From NCBI GenBank assembly GCA_949825045.1, contig OX463813.1, positions 27,014,001 to 27,078,000 on the forward strand: a stretch of 64,000 bases of DNA, written 5' to 3'. The stretch comes from Argyresthia goedartella. Lineage: Eukaryota > Arthropoda > Insecta > Lepidoptera > Argyresthiidae. Within the stretch, counting starts at the first letter, position 1. Each line of letters starts with the position of its first letter. Below the pieces are notes generated by a model. The model saw only the letters and a program-made list of their open reading frames with translations, did no database searches and was not told the origin of the DNA. Below are positions 9,417-20,639 of this stretch, piece by piece. Position numbers and translations under genes: made by a program.

Positions 9417-9653
9417 CTATGCGCGTCGAAGCTGGCCTGCCAGCCATACCTGGTTGGCTGAAGAACCTGTCTACCAAGAAGAGCCTAGGGTGCACCCAGG
9501 CCTTGCAGAGAGACAGGAGTTTGACGGGAACGAAGCACAGACCAGGTCAGATAGAATCTATTTACTTTAGCTCGGTGAATCGCCGACGTTCTTGCTTCTT
9601 GGCATCTGATCGCTACGCTACCTCGTAGCTATGGGCCCCTGCGAGGTCATCGG

Positions 9654-11216
9654 GTGCCGAGAGGCCTGAACAACGTCAACACTCGACTTTTCAGACTAAT
9701 AAATGTTCATCGGGTAACGGATTTTCTACAACCAAAGGATTGGTTGGGCAAAGTGGACATTCACCAGGCATACTTCCATGTCCCTGTATTCGAAAGCCAC
9801 AGAAGGTTTCTCCGCCTTCTGTACGGCGACAAAAACCCACAAATACTGGAAATGACGTGCCTACCCTTCGGCCTTTGTTCAGCACCGAGAATATTCGCCT
9901 CAATTACCAACTGGATAGCACAATACCTCCGCGATCACGGTATCCGGATCATCGTGTATCTTGACGATTTTATGCTGGCTCATAAAAACAAAGCCACTCT
10001 CATAAATCAAGTGTCGTTGGCACTGAACACGCTCGCCCACCTAGGCTGGCAAGTGAACACAGACAAATCTGTTTGCAACCCACAGAAGGCAGTGGAATAC
10101 CTAGGCATTGTGTGGAACACAAGGCAGAACGCGAAAAACATTCCTCAGAGGTTAATAGCAAAAATACATTGCACGGTATCCAAAATCTTGACAACACGGA
10201 CAACGTCCGTCAAAGAGTTACAAGGTCTCATTGGCCTGCTGAACTTTGCCAGTTTTGCTGTACCGAGGGGTCGTCTAAATTACCGGTATTTACAGTTACA
10301 GGCCAACAAGGCCTTGAAACTAAAGATGACCAAAACCTTTCCTCTAGTTGCGAAAGCCCTAGTCGAGTTGGAATGGTGGCAGTTGAATTTTCGGAAGAGT
10401 ACTCTACTTCATGTCCCACTATCGTCTCATTACCTAACAACAGATGCCAGCGACATCGGCTGGGGGCCAAATTAAACGAAATCTCAATAACAGGTTCATG
10501 GCTACCCTCACAGCAGAACCTTCATTGCAACTACATTAAATGTTTTACGCCATCATTGTCAGCTCCTGAGCTCACAGTCACTGCTAATACAGTGCGACAA
10601 CAAAACTGTCGTCTCTTATCTAAGAAAAGAGGGAGGGGCGAAATCTATAGCCCTTACGGAGCTGGCAATGAAAGTGCTACAAGTACTGGACCAAAACAAC
10701 ATTCACATGTCCATCTATCACATAGCAGGGAACTACAACTGCGAAGCAGACCATTTATCACGTCTCAAAGACCCACCAGAATGGCATCTCCTGTCAAACA
10801 TAACAAATGTCGTGTTTGCCAAGTGGCGAACCCCCGTAATCGATCTTTTTGCTTCCAGGAGAGCTCATGTGGTTCCAACGTACTGTACACTGGACAGAAC
10901 CGACAACCAGGCGAGCATGTACGATGCTCTAGGCAGCAAGTGGGATTTGAAGTTGGCATGGCTGTTCCCGCCGCCTTATCTCATTACCAGAGTATTGACG
11001 CACTTAAACAATGCACTAGGTGTGTACCTGATCGTAGCCCCGAGATGGCACAAAGTTTACTGGAGACCAGACCTGAAGAGCCGCGCATTGTCACCCCCAT
11101 TCACGATAAGGAACCTGTCGCAGGTCCTAGTCGATATAACGACGGGACGTCCGCCCCCCAACATATCGGAGATGACGCTGGAGATATGGAGATGTGGGGT
11201 TGGCAAGAACACCTAA
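9654..11216 (+). pseudogene. DIRS-like reverse transcriptase/RNase H (frameshifted)
   Basis: 9654-10475 contains RLINVHRVTDFL, KVDIHQAYFHVPV, LPFGLCSAPRIFA and the catalytic box IIVYLDDFML, then SVKELQGLIGLLNFAS and TTDASDIGWG (RNase H Asp). The frame breaks near 10470; a short piece in the next frame (GAKLNEISITGSWLPSQQNLHC) continues RNase H. Homology then returns to the first frame from about 10600 to 11216 (YLRKEGGAKSIALTEL, IAGNYNCEADHLSR, PVIDLFASR). In DIRS elements this protein makes cDNA that is integrated by the recombinase, not by an integrase. Confidence 0.85.
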
Positions 11217-12168
11217 GTGACTGGAGCGAGGAACAAAAAGCTTTGCTCCGTTCGAGCTGGCGTGAATCCACTCTTAGAACGTATAAACCAGCTTGGACCC
11301 GTTGGCGAAACTGGGCCATAACTCACAAGGTACATACACATAAACCTACAGGCTCAGACCTGGCCCGATTCCTCACTGATCTACATCAAAAGGAAGGCCT
11401 TTCATACAGCACTATCCTTGTTCATAAATCTGTAGTGTCTACTATTTGTGATCCCAGTGAAAGTAATAAGCTAAGCTCACATACACTTGTAAAACAAGTC
11501 CTAAAGTCCATTGGGTTAGCTAAGCCTAAACCTATCAAGCCCCCATCTGGGATATAGACACCCTTTTAAACCATCTTTCTAAAAGAACCTGCAATTCATC
11601 AAGTTTATTTGCCACCTCTCAAAGAGCGGCTGCTTTACTCCTACTATGCTCGGGTAGACGTGTACACGATTTAACTTTACTTACCGTTACTCAGGAACAC
11701 TGTATTATTTCAGATGACAGCGTAATCTTATGGCCATCTTTTGGCTCCAAAACTGACTCCATTACCCATCAACAATCGGGATGGAAGCTAAATAAGAATA
11801 AGGACAAGTCACTGGATCCTATCTACTGGATACGCCGCCTCATTGAGTTGGGGAAACCTAGAAGAATTGCTGCTAAGTGCGATAATCTGTTTGTGAGTAC
11901 TACAGGCGACCCCAAAGCTGCTACACGTACAATCATAGGGGGCTGGCTGAAGAAACTACTTCAAGATGCAAACATCAATGCTACGCCTGGCAGTTTCAGA
12001 TCAGCTGTTGCATCCAAAAACTGGATCGAACACTTTCCCATTGATGACATACTATCCCGAGGCAACTGGAAGTCTGCTAAAACCATCCAAATTTTTTATC
12101 AAAGAGAAGTAAAATCTGGAGATAGAAGAGAGTCATTGATTACGAACCTATTCTCCCCTGTCGAGTAA
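11165..12168 (+). pseudogene. DIRS-like tyrosine recombinase (frameshifted)
   Basis: The N-terminal core-binding half lies in the frame ending at 11557 (WSEEQKALLRSSWRESTLR, WRNWAITHKVHTHKPTGSD). The frame breaks at about 11540. The catalytic half continues in another frame through CSGRRVHDLTLLT (first catalytic Arg), PGSFRSAVASKNW (second Arg box) and RGNWKSAKTIQIFYQRE (nucleophile Tyr) to a stop at 12168. The His normally before the second Arg is not evident. Its start overlaps the end of the RNase H frame, as in other DIRS elements. Confidence 0.8.
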
Positions 12169-12634
12169 TTAAGACAATTATGTATTGTTCAATACTTTAT
12201 TCCAAAGTTTGATTTATATTTGCTGATTTTAGTAATACCTACCTAATTTATTTACTGGTTTGGTACCATTTCTACGCAGGTTCTATCAAGATGAATAATA
12301 ATACCTGTTTATAAGTTACAAGTTAATTTTATTTATTTAAACCACACTAATCACCTCATCTTAACAGAAAGCAATACAGAACAGATACAGTAATGTCATA
12401 AGTCATAGTACCTAACCTACATACAGTACATGTAAACTTTAGGTTTCTTCCTAAGGGATCATCGATCAGTCCGAATAAATTATAGATAGATACTTACTTG
12501 TTTATCAAAATACCTGAAACATTCATAATTTCTGTATGTCACAACATAAACATACCTACTTTTATTTAAATATGTATGTTTACGAATCACATTAGCGTCC
12601 ACCAACACCAGGCGATATCAAACACGTCTCTCTT

Positions 12635-13006
12635 GTTTTTAATTAGGCCCTGAATATCGGTCAAGATATTTAATAGAGACGTTTTACCTGAAAATAAAAC
12701 GTTTATTAAATACTTACCATATTCAGGGCCTAATATTTTTTAAATCTGCCTGGTGGACATGAGAGATCCAATGAAGCTAAATTCGAATTCAACAATCCGA
12801 ACTGCCTCGGTGGTGTGGTGGGGCGCGCGCGCAAACAAGGTACCACAAGGCTTAACCGAACATCCGGGCGGGAACGGACGGACCGGATATACGTCACTAG
12901 TTTAGCACTGAAAATCAAGGATGTCTTCTCATGTTTTTAATTAGGCCCTGAATATGGTAAGTATTTAATAAACGTTTTATTTTCAGGTAAAACGTCTCTA
13001 TTAAAT
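12635..13006. repeat. DIRS-type 3' repeat complex: perfect 64-bp inverted repeat plus direct copies
   Basis: The 64 bases at 12671-12734 are the exact reverse complement of 12940-13003; pairing extends about three bases outward. The terminal motif ATTAGGCCCTGAATAT occurs three times: direct at 12642-12657, inverted at 12719-12734, direct at 12940-12955. The direct copies share a longer GTTTTTAATTAGGC context. A terminal repeat plus an internal complementary region is the DIRS end plan. A foldback MITE inserted beside the element is the alternative. Confidence 0.75.
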
Positions 13007-13839
13007 TCTGTCCACCCGTTTGACCGCTAGGGTGCCATGGACAGACACACAGACACCGACACACCGAACGACAGACGCTTAAAACTACTCCAAACCGTTA
13101 TCCATTCTATAAGATTTTATTTAATTGGCTGCATTTTTTACGATGTATTTTGGAAATTTGGTGCATGTTTCTGTTTGGGGTCTAACTATATTATCAATAT
13201 GTCGAGAGGTCTAATAACGTCCAAATTAGAAAGTGGATCTTGGAATAAGTATTGGCCGACCCTACCCTATAATATAAAGCGTGGGGTCAGTCGAAAACAT
13301 TCCAGTTTAATGTACAAATATGTATTTCAAAAATTGTCTGTTCCTTTAAATAACCGATATAAACTGGTCACCCCAGTGTCCCTTAGTGGCAATAAATTAC
13401 GATAAATGACTAAATGGTCCTGACGTCATAATTTGTAGGGTGACCCTGTGCGGGATTAATTGTGGATTTTCAATTATGAAAGTGACCGGCAGATAAAGAT
13501 TAACACTTTGCTTAGAATGATTTAACCAGCTGACGAAAATTCGAACTATCGAGCTTGGTTGCAATCGAAATATATATTTGGGTCTACCATAATAATTAAA
13601 ATAACTATTTAATGTGGCCTTGGGACCAATAATAAGTAATAATGAAAAAGATAAGTAATATCCCCACCGAGGGGAAAAGGCCTTTATCCGGAAACGAGTG
13701 AGATACTCCACCACGCTGGCTCGGTGCGGATTGGTCGAGAAGTGTCGGGCTAGTGGCTAAACTGACTTTCAGAAGTTTTTAAGCTGCCCTATTAGCGCCT
13801 CTGCTATAGCGTTATAATTACTATTACCAAGTAATATAA
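13007..13839. other. No recognisable gene; dispersed-repeat edge
   Basis: 13007-13080 matches 15875-15950 (CACTCGTTTGAGCGCTAG-type phrase followed by a CAGACAGACAC run), so it is part of a dispersed repeat. An ORF at 13037-13405 starts in that repeat and shows no motif I know. The rest is plain AT-rich sequence. Confidence 0.5.
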
Positions 13840-14056
13840 CAAAACTAATATTACATTTACATACAGATACTTACATTGCTTTTGGCTCCACACTAGGATT
13901 ATACTGTGTCGTGAGAACCAGAAACAGAGAAATGACCAACATGTAAATATCAAAGACCTGGCGATTTCCTTTGTTCAACCCCAGCCGGGTTTCGAACCCG
14001 GGACGTCTCGCTTGGGAAGCACATCCTAGACCACAACACCACAAACATCGTCAAAA
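13840..14056 (-). mobile_element. tRNA-derived SINE
   Basis: Minus strand: tRNA-like head at about 13975-14050 with A-box-like GTGGTCTAGGATG and B box GGGTTCGAAACCC inside a well-paired T arm (CCGGGTTCGAAACCCGG). A non-tRNA body follows and ends in an AT-rich tail. This matches the structure of lepidopteran tRNA-derived SINEs, transcribed by RNA polymerase III and mobilised by LINEs. Confidence 0.75.
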
Positions 14057-14157
14057 GAAGCGATAGTAGCCGGGATCTACAGCAGAGACTACCATATTAA
14101 TTAATAAGCAGTAAATCAGCTGACTGGGCACATGCACTAAAGGGGCTTTAAATGGTT

Positions 14158-14575
14158 TTATCTACACACGTATAATAAACCCTCTTTACTGCGTCCAAAA
14201 ACCGCACGTTACGATCAGCATAATGTTAAACTACTTTGTAAAAACTCATTTCTTATCTGAATATTGAACATTATGACCATAATGTGTAAATTTTCTACAT
14301 ATTATGACATTCAAATTTCGAACGCCGATGCCCACCTGCATGCCGCCCCTACTTTGTCTGTGAAGTTGGTACTACAGAACAAGCTAAACAACTCCATGCC
14401 ACAATGCCGGTCAAACATGCGGTTCCTGAACACATCAAAGAGAGCATATGATATGTGAGTAGATAAACTAGTGTATGTAACTGTACATAATATGAACTGT
14501 ACTCGCCTTCGGCTCGTTTCATAAATCCACTCTCGAGTTTCAATGCCCTCCATTATGTATCAGTCACATAAACTA
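14158..14575 (+). mobile_element. Foldback MITE family, copy 1
   Basis: The left arm starts TTATCTACACACGTAT and its diverged inverted partner (CATATGATATGTGAGTAGATAAA) ends near 14467. Both arms carry the CTCTTT...ACCGCA core. The shared sequence continues to 14575 (TGTATCAGTCACATAAACTAC). Two more copies lie at 19.7 and 20.2 kb. No transposase; non-autonomous. Confidence 0.7.
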
Positions 14576-14579
14576 CTAT

Positions 14580-15395
14580 TAACCATTGCCACATTGAAAG
14601 TTGTTCATAAGTCATAATTTCTATATTGCACACAAATCATATAAAAAACAAGAGTTATATGAAAATAGTGACAAAGACAAGCTTATCTCTAATAAGAGAT
14701 ATCTTCCAGCAAATCAGGCTAAGATGAAAGTAAAAGGTTGTTTGCTGATCAGGGGTAGATCTATGTGTGCAAGACTATAACGGAATAAATGAGTACTTAC
14801 AAATAAAATTAATAATAAATAAAATAAATTATGTAATCATTATAATAATATACTAAATACATATAATATACAACTTCTAATATTATATGCTAATACTTAC
14901 ATGAATGACTGAAATTCCGCAAGGTTAGCTTATTAAAAGACAAACACAACACAAATAGTCATTATCAAATAAACGTATAAAAATAAATGATATTAAGTAC
15001 ATTATTCAAAATGAAACAAAAATTTCAGCTTGATGCACCGCTCACTGTACTTAATTGGCACATTCCGCTCTAGTTATGGGCCGACTATCCAGAGAGTATA
15101 ATCCTAGAATTCCCAAAATCCTGAGGATTATGGTCAGTGGATTATTAAGATTTATTGACGGTCGTAATTTGTTTGAAGAACTATCATTTGCAGTTTACAG
15201 TTTCTGTCAAACTTGTTGTTGATGTTCTTAACTTATGAATTCCAATCGCGGAAATAGGTTTTATGTTTAAATAGGATTGCAGCGACGACGGACTAGCCCC
15301 CTGTCACGCAAAATAAAGCATTGAGTACCCTACGTGGGATAACTATAAATAAATAAATATAACGCGTTAATGAAAAAGGTTCATTGTCTGTATTT
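14580..15395. other. AT-rich non-coding sequence with a SINE-tail fragment
   Basis: No gene seen. At about 15290-15360 the phrase AGCCCCCTGTCACGCAAAA followed by an AAAT-type tail matches the 3' part of the SINE at 29268, so this is a SINE remnant. The rest is simple AT-rich DNA. Confidence 0.5.
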
Positions 15396-15950
15396 AGGCT
15401 GATAACTTATGAACCGCCAACCGATTTCAACATAATATATCATAAACCGGTCAAGTGCGAGTCTAACTCGCGTATGAAGGGTACAATGGTAGCGATGGCG
15501 TGAGTGAATAGTTGGATTTTACATAGCAAAACGTCGTTTACGAAGTGATTGGTGCGGCTACTTTCATACTCCATGTACGTAACCAGGTGCATTCATAAGT
15601 TTGTATGGGGTATTGCAATTATTATTGTATCGGAGCCCCATTAAATATTTATTTTATTCTGTTTTTTAGTATATGTTGTTATAGCGCCAACAGAAATACA
15701 TCATCTGTGAAAATTGCATCTGTCTAACTATCACGGTTCATGAATTACAGCCTGGTGATAGACGGACGGACGGACGGACAGCGGAGGCCCCCGTTTGGCA
15801 CCCTTCGGGTACGGAACCCCAAAAATCATCACAGGAAAGTTTACTACCAAATTGAAAAAAACCGCAATAAAATCAGTCCACTCGTTTGAGCGCTAGAGTG
15901 CCACGAAAAGACAGACAGACACACGGACAGACGATTCAAACTTATAACAC
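15396..15950 (+). repeat. Dispersed repeat (copy in + orientation)
   Basis: It contains a CCGGTCAAGTGCGAGTC-like phrase, ACTCCATGTACGTAACCAGG, and a GACGGACGGACGG run ending in CGGGTACGGAACCCC. The same modules occur in reverse order and orientation at 18365-18790 and in part near 38560 and 48290. No coding capacity. Phrases like these recur across moth genomes in my recollection, so a transposon-derived repeat is likely; the class is unknown. Confidence 0.65.
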
Positions 15951-17204
15951 ATTCTTTTTCGTCGTAGTTTAAAAAGGCGCGAGGCTGTTTGTTTTGTGGT
16001 ATAACTTATGTATTCATGAAGATAGGTTCTGATAGACCTTACGGATGCACCGATTTTGATGTAGATTTTGGTTTGAAAGGTGAACTGCAACTATAGGTTA
16101 CACTAGCATAGAATGCTTTGCTTGTCACGTTGTCTGTCGTAGCACAAATGACGTCACACTTCGTAGCAAATCGCAGCGTTGGACTGCGCTTGCGTGAAAT
16201 GCTACGAAAATCTGTTGCTAGCCAAATCCTCAGCAACTAAAGGAGAGCCTTATCCAGACAAGCTTTCCGTAAATGATCTTGTACCGTACCGTATCTTGTT
16301 TTCAAGTGGGCAATATTGAAATACCTTTGTAGGCACTTTAATATTATTATTTCTCTACCGCTCGACAGTTCTTCGTTTATCGGCACATCTAGAAGAATAT
16401 ATACTTTGCTGCATATTCATCACAATACTACTTAGCTTATAGTAGAACAAAAATGTGCAGAAGTCACATTTTGTAGTGTAGACCTACAAATTACATATGT
16501 GTCACTCGCACAATCAATATTATGACAAATGCCTTAATAGTCAAAGACTCGAAAGTTACAACCCCTTGCTGGAACTCTTTACTTTACGTACTTACTCTGT
16601 ATCAAAACCCGACAATTATCATCTCATAAACCATAGTTTAAATGTGTTGTGAGTAATGTCTAGGAGGTTATTGAGTCTTCTCATTGCGGCATTGACATTT
16701 AATTTCGAATATAACGTCATCTCTACTGATATTAGAATTGAGGTCAAATCAAATTGCTGGGTTTTTCAGAGATGTTCGAAATTTCAATGTAATAAGAACA
16801 TCGAATTCGATATTATTATGAAACAATAATGACATATTCACATATAATAAATGTGTTCTATTCTAACAAAACTGTTTATCCTTACGCTGGTCGTAATTTG
16901 CGGTTTTTGAACGCAATAAAGAGGGAATATGATATGTGGTTATAAAATGTATTAATCCCCTGTTAAACGAAATTTTCATTTAGTGGACAATTGCTAAATC
17001 ACATGGTTTAAGCACAGCCTTCGTGTCTTTGACTTTCAGTAGGATCAAGAACCTCGTCGCGTCGCCTGAGGCACAGAACATAAAAACGTCTTTTCTTTAC
17101 ACCCAAGAAATAATATTATTCATCCCGCGGGCACAGGGAGCTAACCCAAGCCGTAAATTATAGCAAACTACACCATAATACGTCTTTGAAAATGTTTATT
17201 TAGT
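15951..17204. other. No gene recognised
   Basis: AT-rich intergenic or intronic sequence. A short fragment at 16895-16945 (GCGGTTTTTGAACGCAATAAAG) matches one arm of the foldback MITE family. Nothing else could be assigned. Confidence 0.5.
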
Positions 17205-17207
17205 TAT

Positions 17208-17478
17208 TATGGCCGACCCGAATGGCCGAGTCGGCAGTGACGCTGCCTACGAAGCCAAGGGTCCCGGGTTCGAGTCCCGGTGGGGGCAAATATTTGTTTG
17301 ATGAGAACGGATGTTTGTAACCTAGTCATAGTTGTTTATCTATCTAAGTATAATATTTATCTATATAAGTATGTGTATCGTTGTCTAGTACCCAAGATAC
17401 AGGGAATCCTAGTTTGGGGCTAGATCAATGTGTGTAAATAGTGTCCAAGGTATTATTATTATTATTATTATTATTATA
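17208..17478 (+). mobile_element. tRNA-derived SINE with ATT-repeat tail
   Basis: The tRNA-like head has TGGCCGAGTCGG (A box) at about 17223 and CCCGGGTTCGAGTCCCGG (B box in its T stem) at about 17263. An unrelated body follows and it ends in (ATT)n at 17452-17477. An A/T-rich TTATTAT also precedes the head, so a short target duplication is possible but cannot be told from the tail. Confidence 0.82.
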
Positions 17479-18364
17479 TGTATAATTTCTCTATTGTTTA
17501 TCGTTGCAAAATTAAGGGCCTCTTGTTGTGGATTTTTTAAAGGTCATGTTAGATTTTTTTTGTTCTTTTGTGCACGTGGGAAGGTTTTCGCTTAGTTAAT
17601 TAACTGGTGAATGGCCGGCCGGGTATGTCCAGGCATTTATTAATTGTTTAGGAAGGTAAAAAACCTAAAATTCGTCAAAGCGACGTGGGCATACTTATGC
17701 CTTTGCCACCCCGTACGGGGAAAGGCGTGACGCTATGTTTTTTTATGTGTGTAATACATGGGGTATCTATCTACCCCTAACCTATCCTAAGCATATTAAA
17801 ATAACAATTATTTACTAAGTAAGCATTAACTACAAATCGAGTAAGATTGAGTCGTACCTGCTGGCACGTGAAAGGCCTGTGTTCTCGGTGGGGGCATTAC
17901 GCAGAATCTGGGCCGTTTTGCTGTCGCGGCATGCGCACACGGCAACACGGCCACACTAGACCTGACGCCCACTTTGTTATTATAACTAGTTTATTGAGTG
18001 AGTGTGTGCTGATATAGCGAATAAACGTACATTCTAGTCTATTCTACATACTAATGTTTTAGTAGAAATGCATTTGTGAGAATGATTTTTATTTGATACA
18101 ATATTGAATCATTCAATCACACATTAAACACATCGTGTAGAATTGGAATATGAGAAGTAACAAAGATAAAGTCACATTTAACACAAGAATAGAGCGGTCT
18201 CAAATAATAAATAAAGCCGTTTGACACGTATAATACATTCAACACTTTAACAAAAGCCTTCACACATTAAAATGGCGCCCATTCAACCTACATCAAAAAA
18301 TAAATCAAGTCCTAAACATAACCTCCAAAATTCCCACAAAGCAAATCCCGCCGAAAAAAACAGG
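17479..18364. other. No gene recognised; SINE-tail remnant inside
   Basis: About 17680-17745 (GTGGGCATACTTATGCC, CCGTACGGGGAAAGGC) matches the 3' part of the SINE at 29268 and the fragment at 49090. The remainder is non-coding. Confidence 0.5.
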
Positions 18365-18790
18365 TTCTTCTTTTAGGGTTCCTTACCCGAAGGGTGCCAA
18401 ACCGGACCCTATTGCTAAGCCTCCGCTGTCCGTCCGTCCGTCCGTCCGGCCGTCTGTCACAAGGCTGTATCTCATGAACCGTGGTAGTTACAGATGAAAT
18501 TTTCACAGATGATGTATTTCTGTTGCCGCTGTAACAACAAATATTAAAAACAGAATAAAATAAATATTTAAGGGGGCTCTCATACAACAATTCTTTCATA
18601 CCACATACAAACTTATGAATGCACCTGGTTACGTACATGGAGTGTGAAAGTAGCCTCACCAATCTTTGTAAACAACATTTAGCTATGTAAAATCCAAACT
18701 ATTTTCTCCACACCATTCCTACCATTGTACGGTGGTAAGGAACCTTTCGTGCGCGAGATAGACTCGCTTTTGAGCGGTACTTCTGATCGG
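18365..18790 (-). repeat. Dispersed repeat (inverted copy of the 15396-15950 family)
   Basis: It begins AGGGTTCCTTACCCGAAGGG and CCGTCCGTCCGTCCGTCC, continues with CTCATGAACCGTGG, and ends with CACCTGGTTACGTACATGG and GATAGACTCGC. This is the reverse-complement order of the copy at 15.4-15.8 kb. Short ORFs across it are not genes. Confidence 0.65.
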
Positions 18791-18984
18791 CCTCGTCAAT
18801 TTCATCTCATTATTATGCCACAAAATAATGATTCGATTTTAGAGGCGTCCTCGATTATCTCTCGTTCTCGGAACGAGCTCTCGGTTATGCCGGAATCGCC
18901 TCTTTATAAGTCGCGCTCTGTGTGTGTGTCTTTACAGTTTGAGACACCGGGCGAGGGATGGTTGTGGTAGTGATGGGATTGGAT

Positions 18985-19376
18985 TGATTGATTGACCTCT
19001 GGAGATCTTGAAATTGCCATTTGAGCAATTTAAAATCCATGTTAAAGCGACTTTGTCGAAAAAGGGATATTACAATGTTCAAGATTACTTAAATGATGGG
19101 ACTGTATGGGGTTAATCTGGCTCAACACAGACCTTGCTGTTAATAATTTTGTAATTATTTAATCCTGCTTATTAATTATGATAATGACTAAATATTATAT
19201 TTTGTATTAGTTAAGCAAAAGCAATTTTTAAAAAGAGATCTAAAAATCAATCTGTGGGAGTTTCTACGCCCTTCTTCTCCCACAGTGGTCCAATGTAGAG
19301 AAGTGGCAATAAATGACGATTGCTAAGTATATGTAAATATCTATAGTAATAAAGACATTTGGAATTTGGATTGATT
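18985..19376 (+). repeat. LINE-tail repeat with conserved stem-loop, copy 1
   Basis: About 390 bp, ending in GTATATGTAAATATCTA-type sequence and a T/GA-rich tail. CTGTGGGAG at 19252-19260 pairs with CTCCCACAG at 19277-19285. Related copies are at 24650 (-), 31835 (+), 41185 (-) and 47935 (+). Likely the 3' end of a non-LTR retrotransposon. Confidence 0.7.
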
Positions 19377-19678
19377 TATCGACATCGGTGATTTGGCACT
19401 GCACTTGTCATTAAACCGAGTGCGCGGTAAACAAGATAATTTTATTACCTAAAGGTCAACCCGTTTGGGAAAAGACGTAATGCGTTGTTTATGTTGTGTT
19501 AGTTAATGTTTTTCTCGCGTATTTCCCTAAATTTCTTTCCCTCTAATTATTTTCGTAGCTGTCTTTATTTGTGCATTGTCTTTTGATAAGTCGTGCCTTG
19601 TAATAAGGTGTGATGAAATAATTGTCCTAGGATACAATTTCAATGGTTCTAAGTCAAATGTAATTAATGTAAGTGCTT

Positions 19679-20096
19679 TATAGTAGTTTATGTGACTGCT
19701 GCATAATGCCTAATTATGTACAGTTACATACACTAGTCTATCTACACACATATCATAAGCTCTCTTTGATGTGTTCAGGAACCGCATGTTTGACCGGCAT
19801 TGTAGTTCTGCAATTGTTTAGCTTGTTCTTTAGTACCAACTTCACGCAGGCGGGCGTCGGCTTTCGAAATTTGAATGTCAGTACCAACTTCACAGACAAA
19901 CTAGAGACGGCACGCGGGTGGGCGTCGGCGTTCGAAATTTGAATGTCATTATATGTAGAAAAACTACACATAATGACCATTATGTGTAGTTTTCCAGATA
20001 CGAAACGAGTTTTTACCAAGTAGTTTAACATAATGCTGATCGTAACGTGCGGTTTTTGAACGCAGTAAAGAGGGTTTATGATACGTGTGTAGATAA
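19679..20096 (-). mobile_element. Foldback MITE family, copy 2 (inverted)
   Basis: Reverse-complement order of copy 1: TAGTAGTTTATGTGACTG, CTATCTACACACATATCAT, ... GATACGTGTGTAGATAAA. Inside, TTCGAAATTTGAATGTCA occurs twice, showing an internal duplication of about 70 bp absent from the other copies. Confidence 0.7.
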
Positions 20097-20211
20097 AATA
20101 TTTTAAACGGTCATTGAGACGAGTTTATTTAGTTACTGTATAGGAATTATTAAAAGCTTTAAAAAACATTTTTTGTTCATCGAACCTGATTTTTTGGGAT
20201 TTATTATTAAC

Positions 20212-20638
20212 TTTATCTACACACGTATCATAAACCCTCTTTACTGCGTACAAAAACCGCACGTTATGATCAGCATAATGTAAAACTACTTGGTAAAAAC
20301 TCATTTCTTATCTGAAAAACTACACATTATGACCATAATGTGTAATTTTTCTACATATTATGACATTCAAATTTCGAACGCTTGCGTGCCGCCTCTACTT
20401 TGTTTGTGAAGTTGGTACTACTGTACAAGCTAAACAAATGCAAAGGAATTATCAATGCCACCATGCCGGTCGAACATGCGGTTCCTGAACACATTAAAGA
20501 GAGCTTTTGATATGTGTGTAGATAAACTAGTGTATGTAACTGTATATAATTAGGCATTAAAACTCTCGAGTGATATTATTAATGCCTTCCGAGTATTAAT
20601 GCCCTCCATTATGTAGCAGTCACATAAACTACTATTAC
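20212..20638 (+). mobile_element. Foldback MITE family, copy 3
   Basis: Starts TTTATCTACACACGTATCAT and ends TAGCAGTCACATAAACTAC, in the same order as copy 1. Only about 115 bp separates it from the oppositely oriented copy 2, giving a large inverted arrangement at 19.7-20.6 kb. Confidence 0.7.
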
Positions 20639-20639
20639 G

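Larger units (their letters stand above)
9417..13006 (+). mobile_element. DIRS-like tyrosine-recombinase retrotransposon (5'-truncated)
   Basis: Reverse transcriptase and RNase H sequences of DIRS type are followed by a tyrosine recombinase in another frame, and then a complex of direct and inverted repeats such as DIRS elements carry at their 3' ends. It abuts the 3' end of BEL copy A's LTR. The N-terminal Gag-like ORF and left terminal repeat are not recognisable: RT homology starts in mid-motif at 9660. Several frameshifts show it is dead. Confidence 0.78.

Noticed and set aside
10073..11165. First two thirds of a 494-codon ORF
   Set aside because: It lies over the reverse transcriptase/RNase H in another frame. 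Only a short RNase H piece and the recombinase end are real homology.
13037..13405. 122 aa ORF as a host gene
   Set aside because: It begins in a dispersed repeat and has no domain, splice context or codon pattern to support it.
17208..17290. Functional tRNA gene
   Set aside because: Good A and B boxes, but it is fused to a SINE body and ATT tail; the acceptor stem does not close properly.
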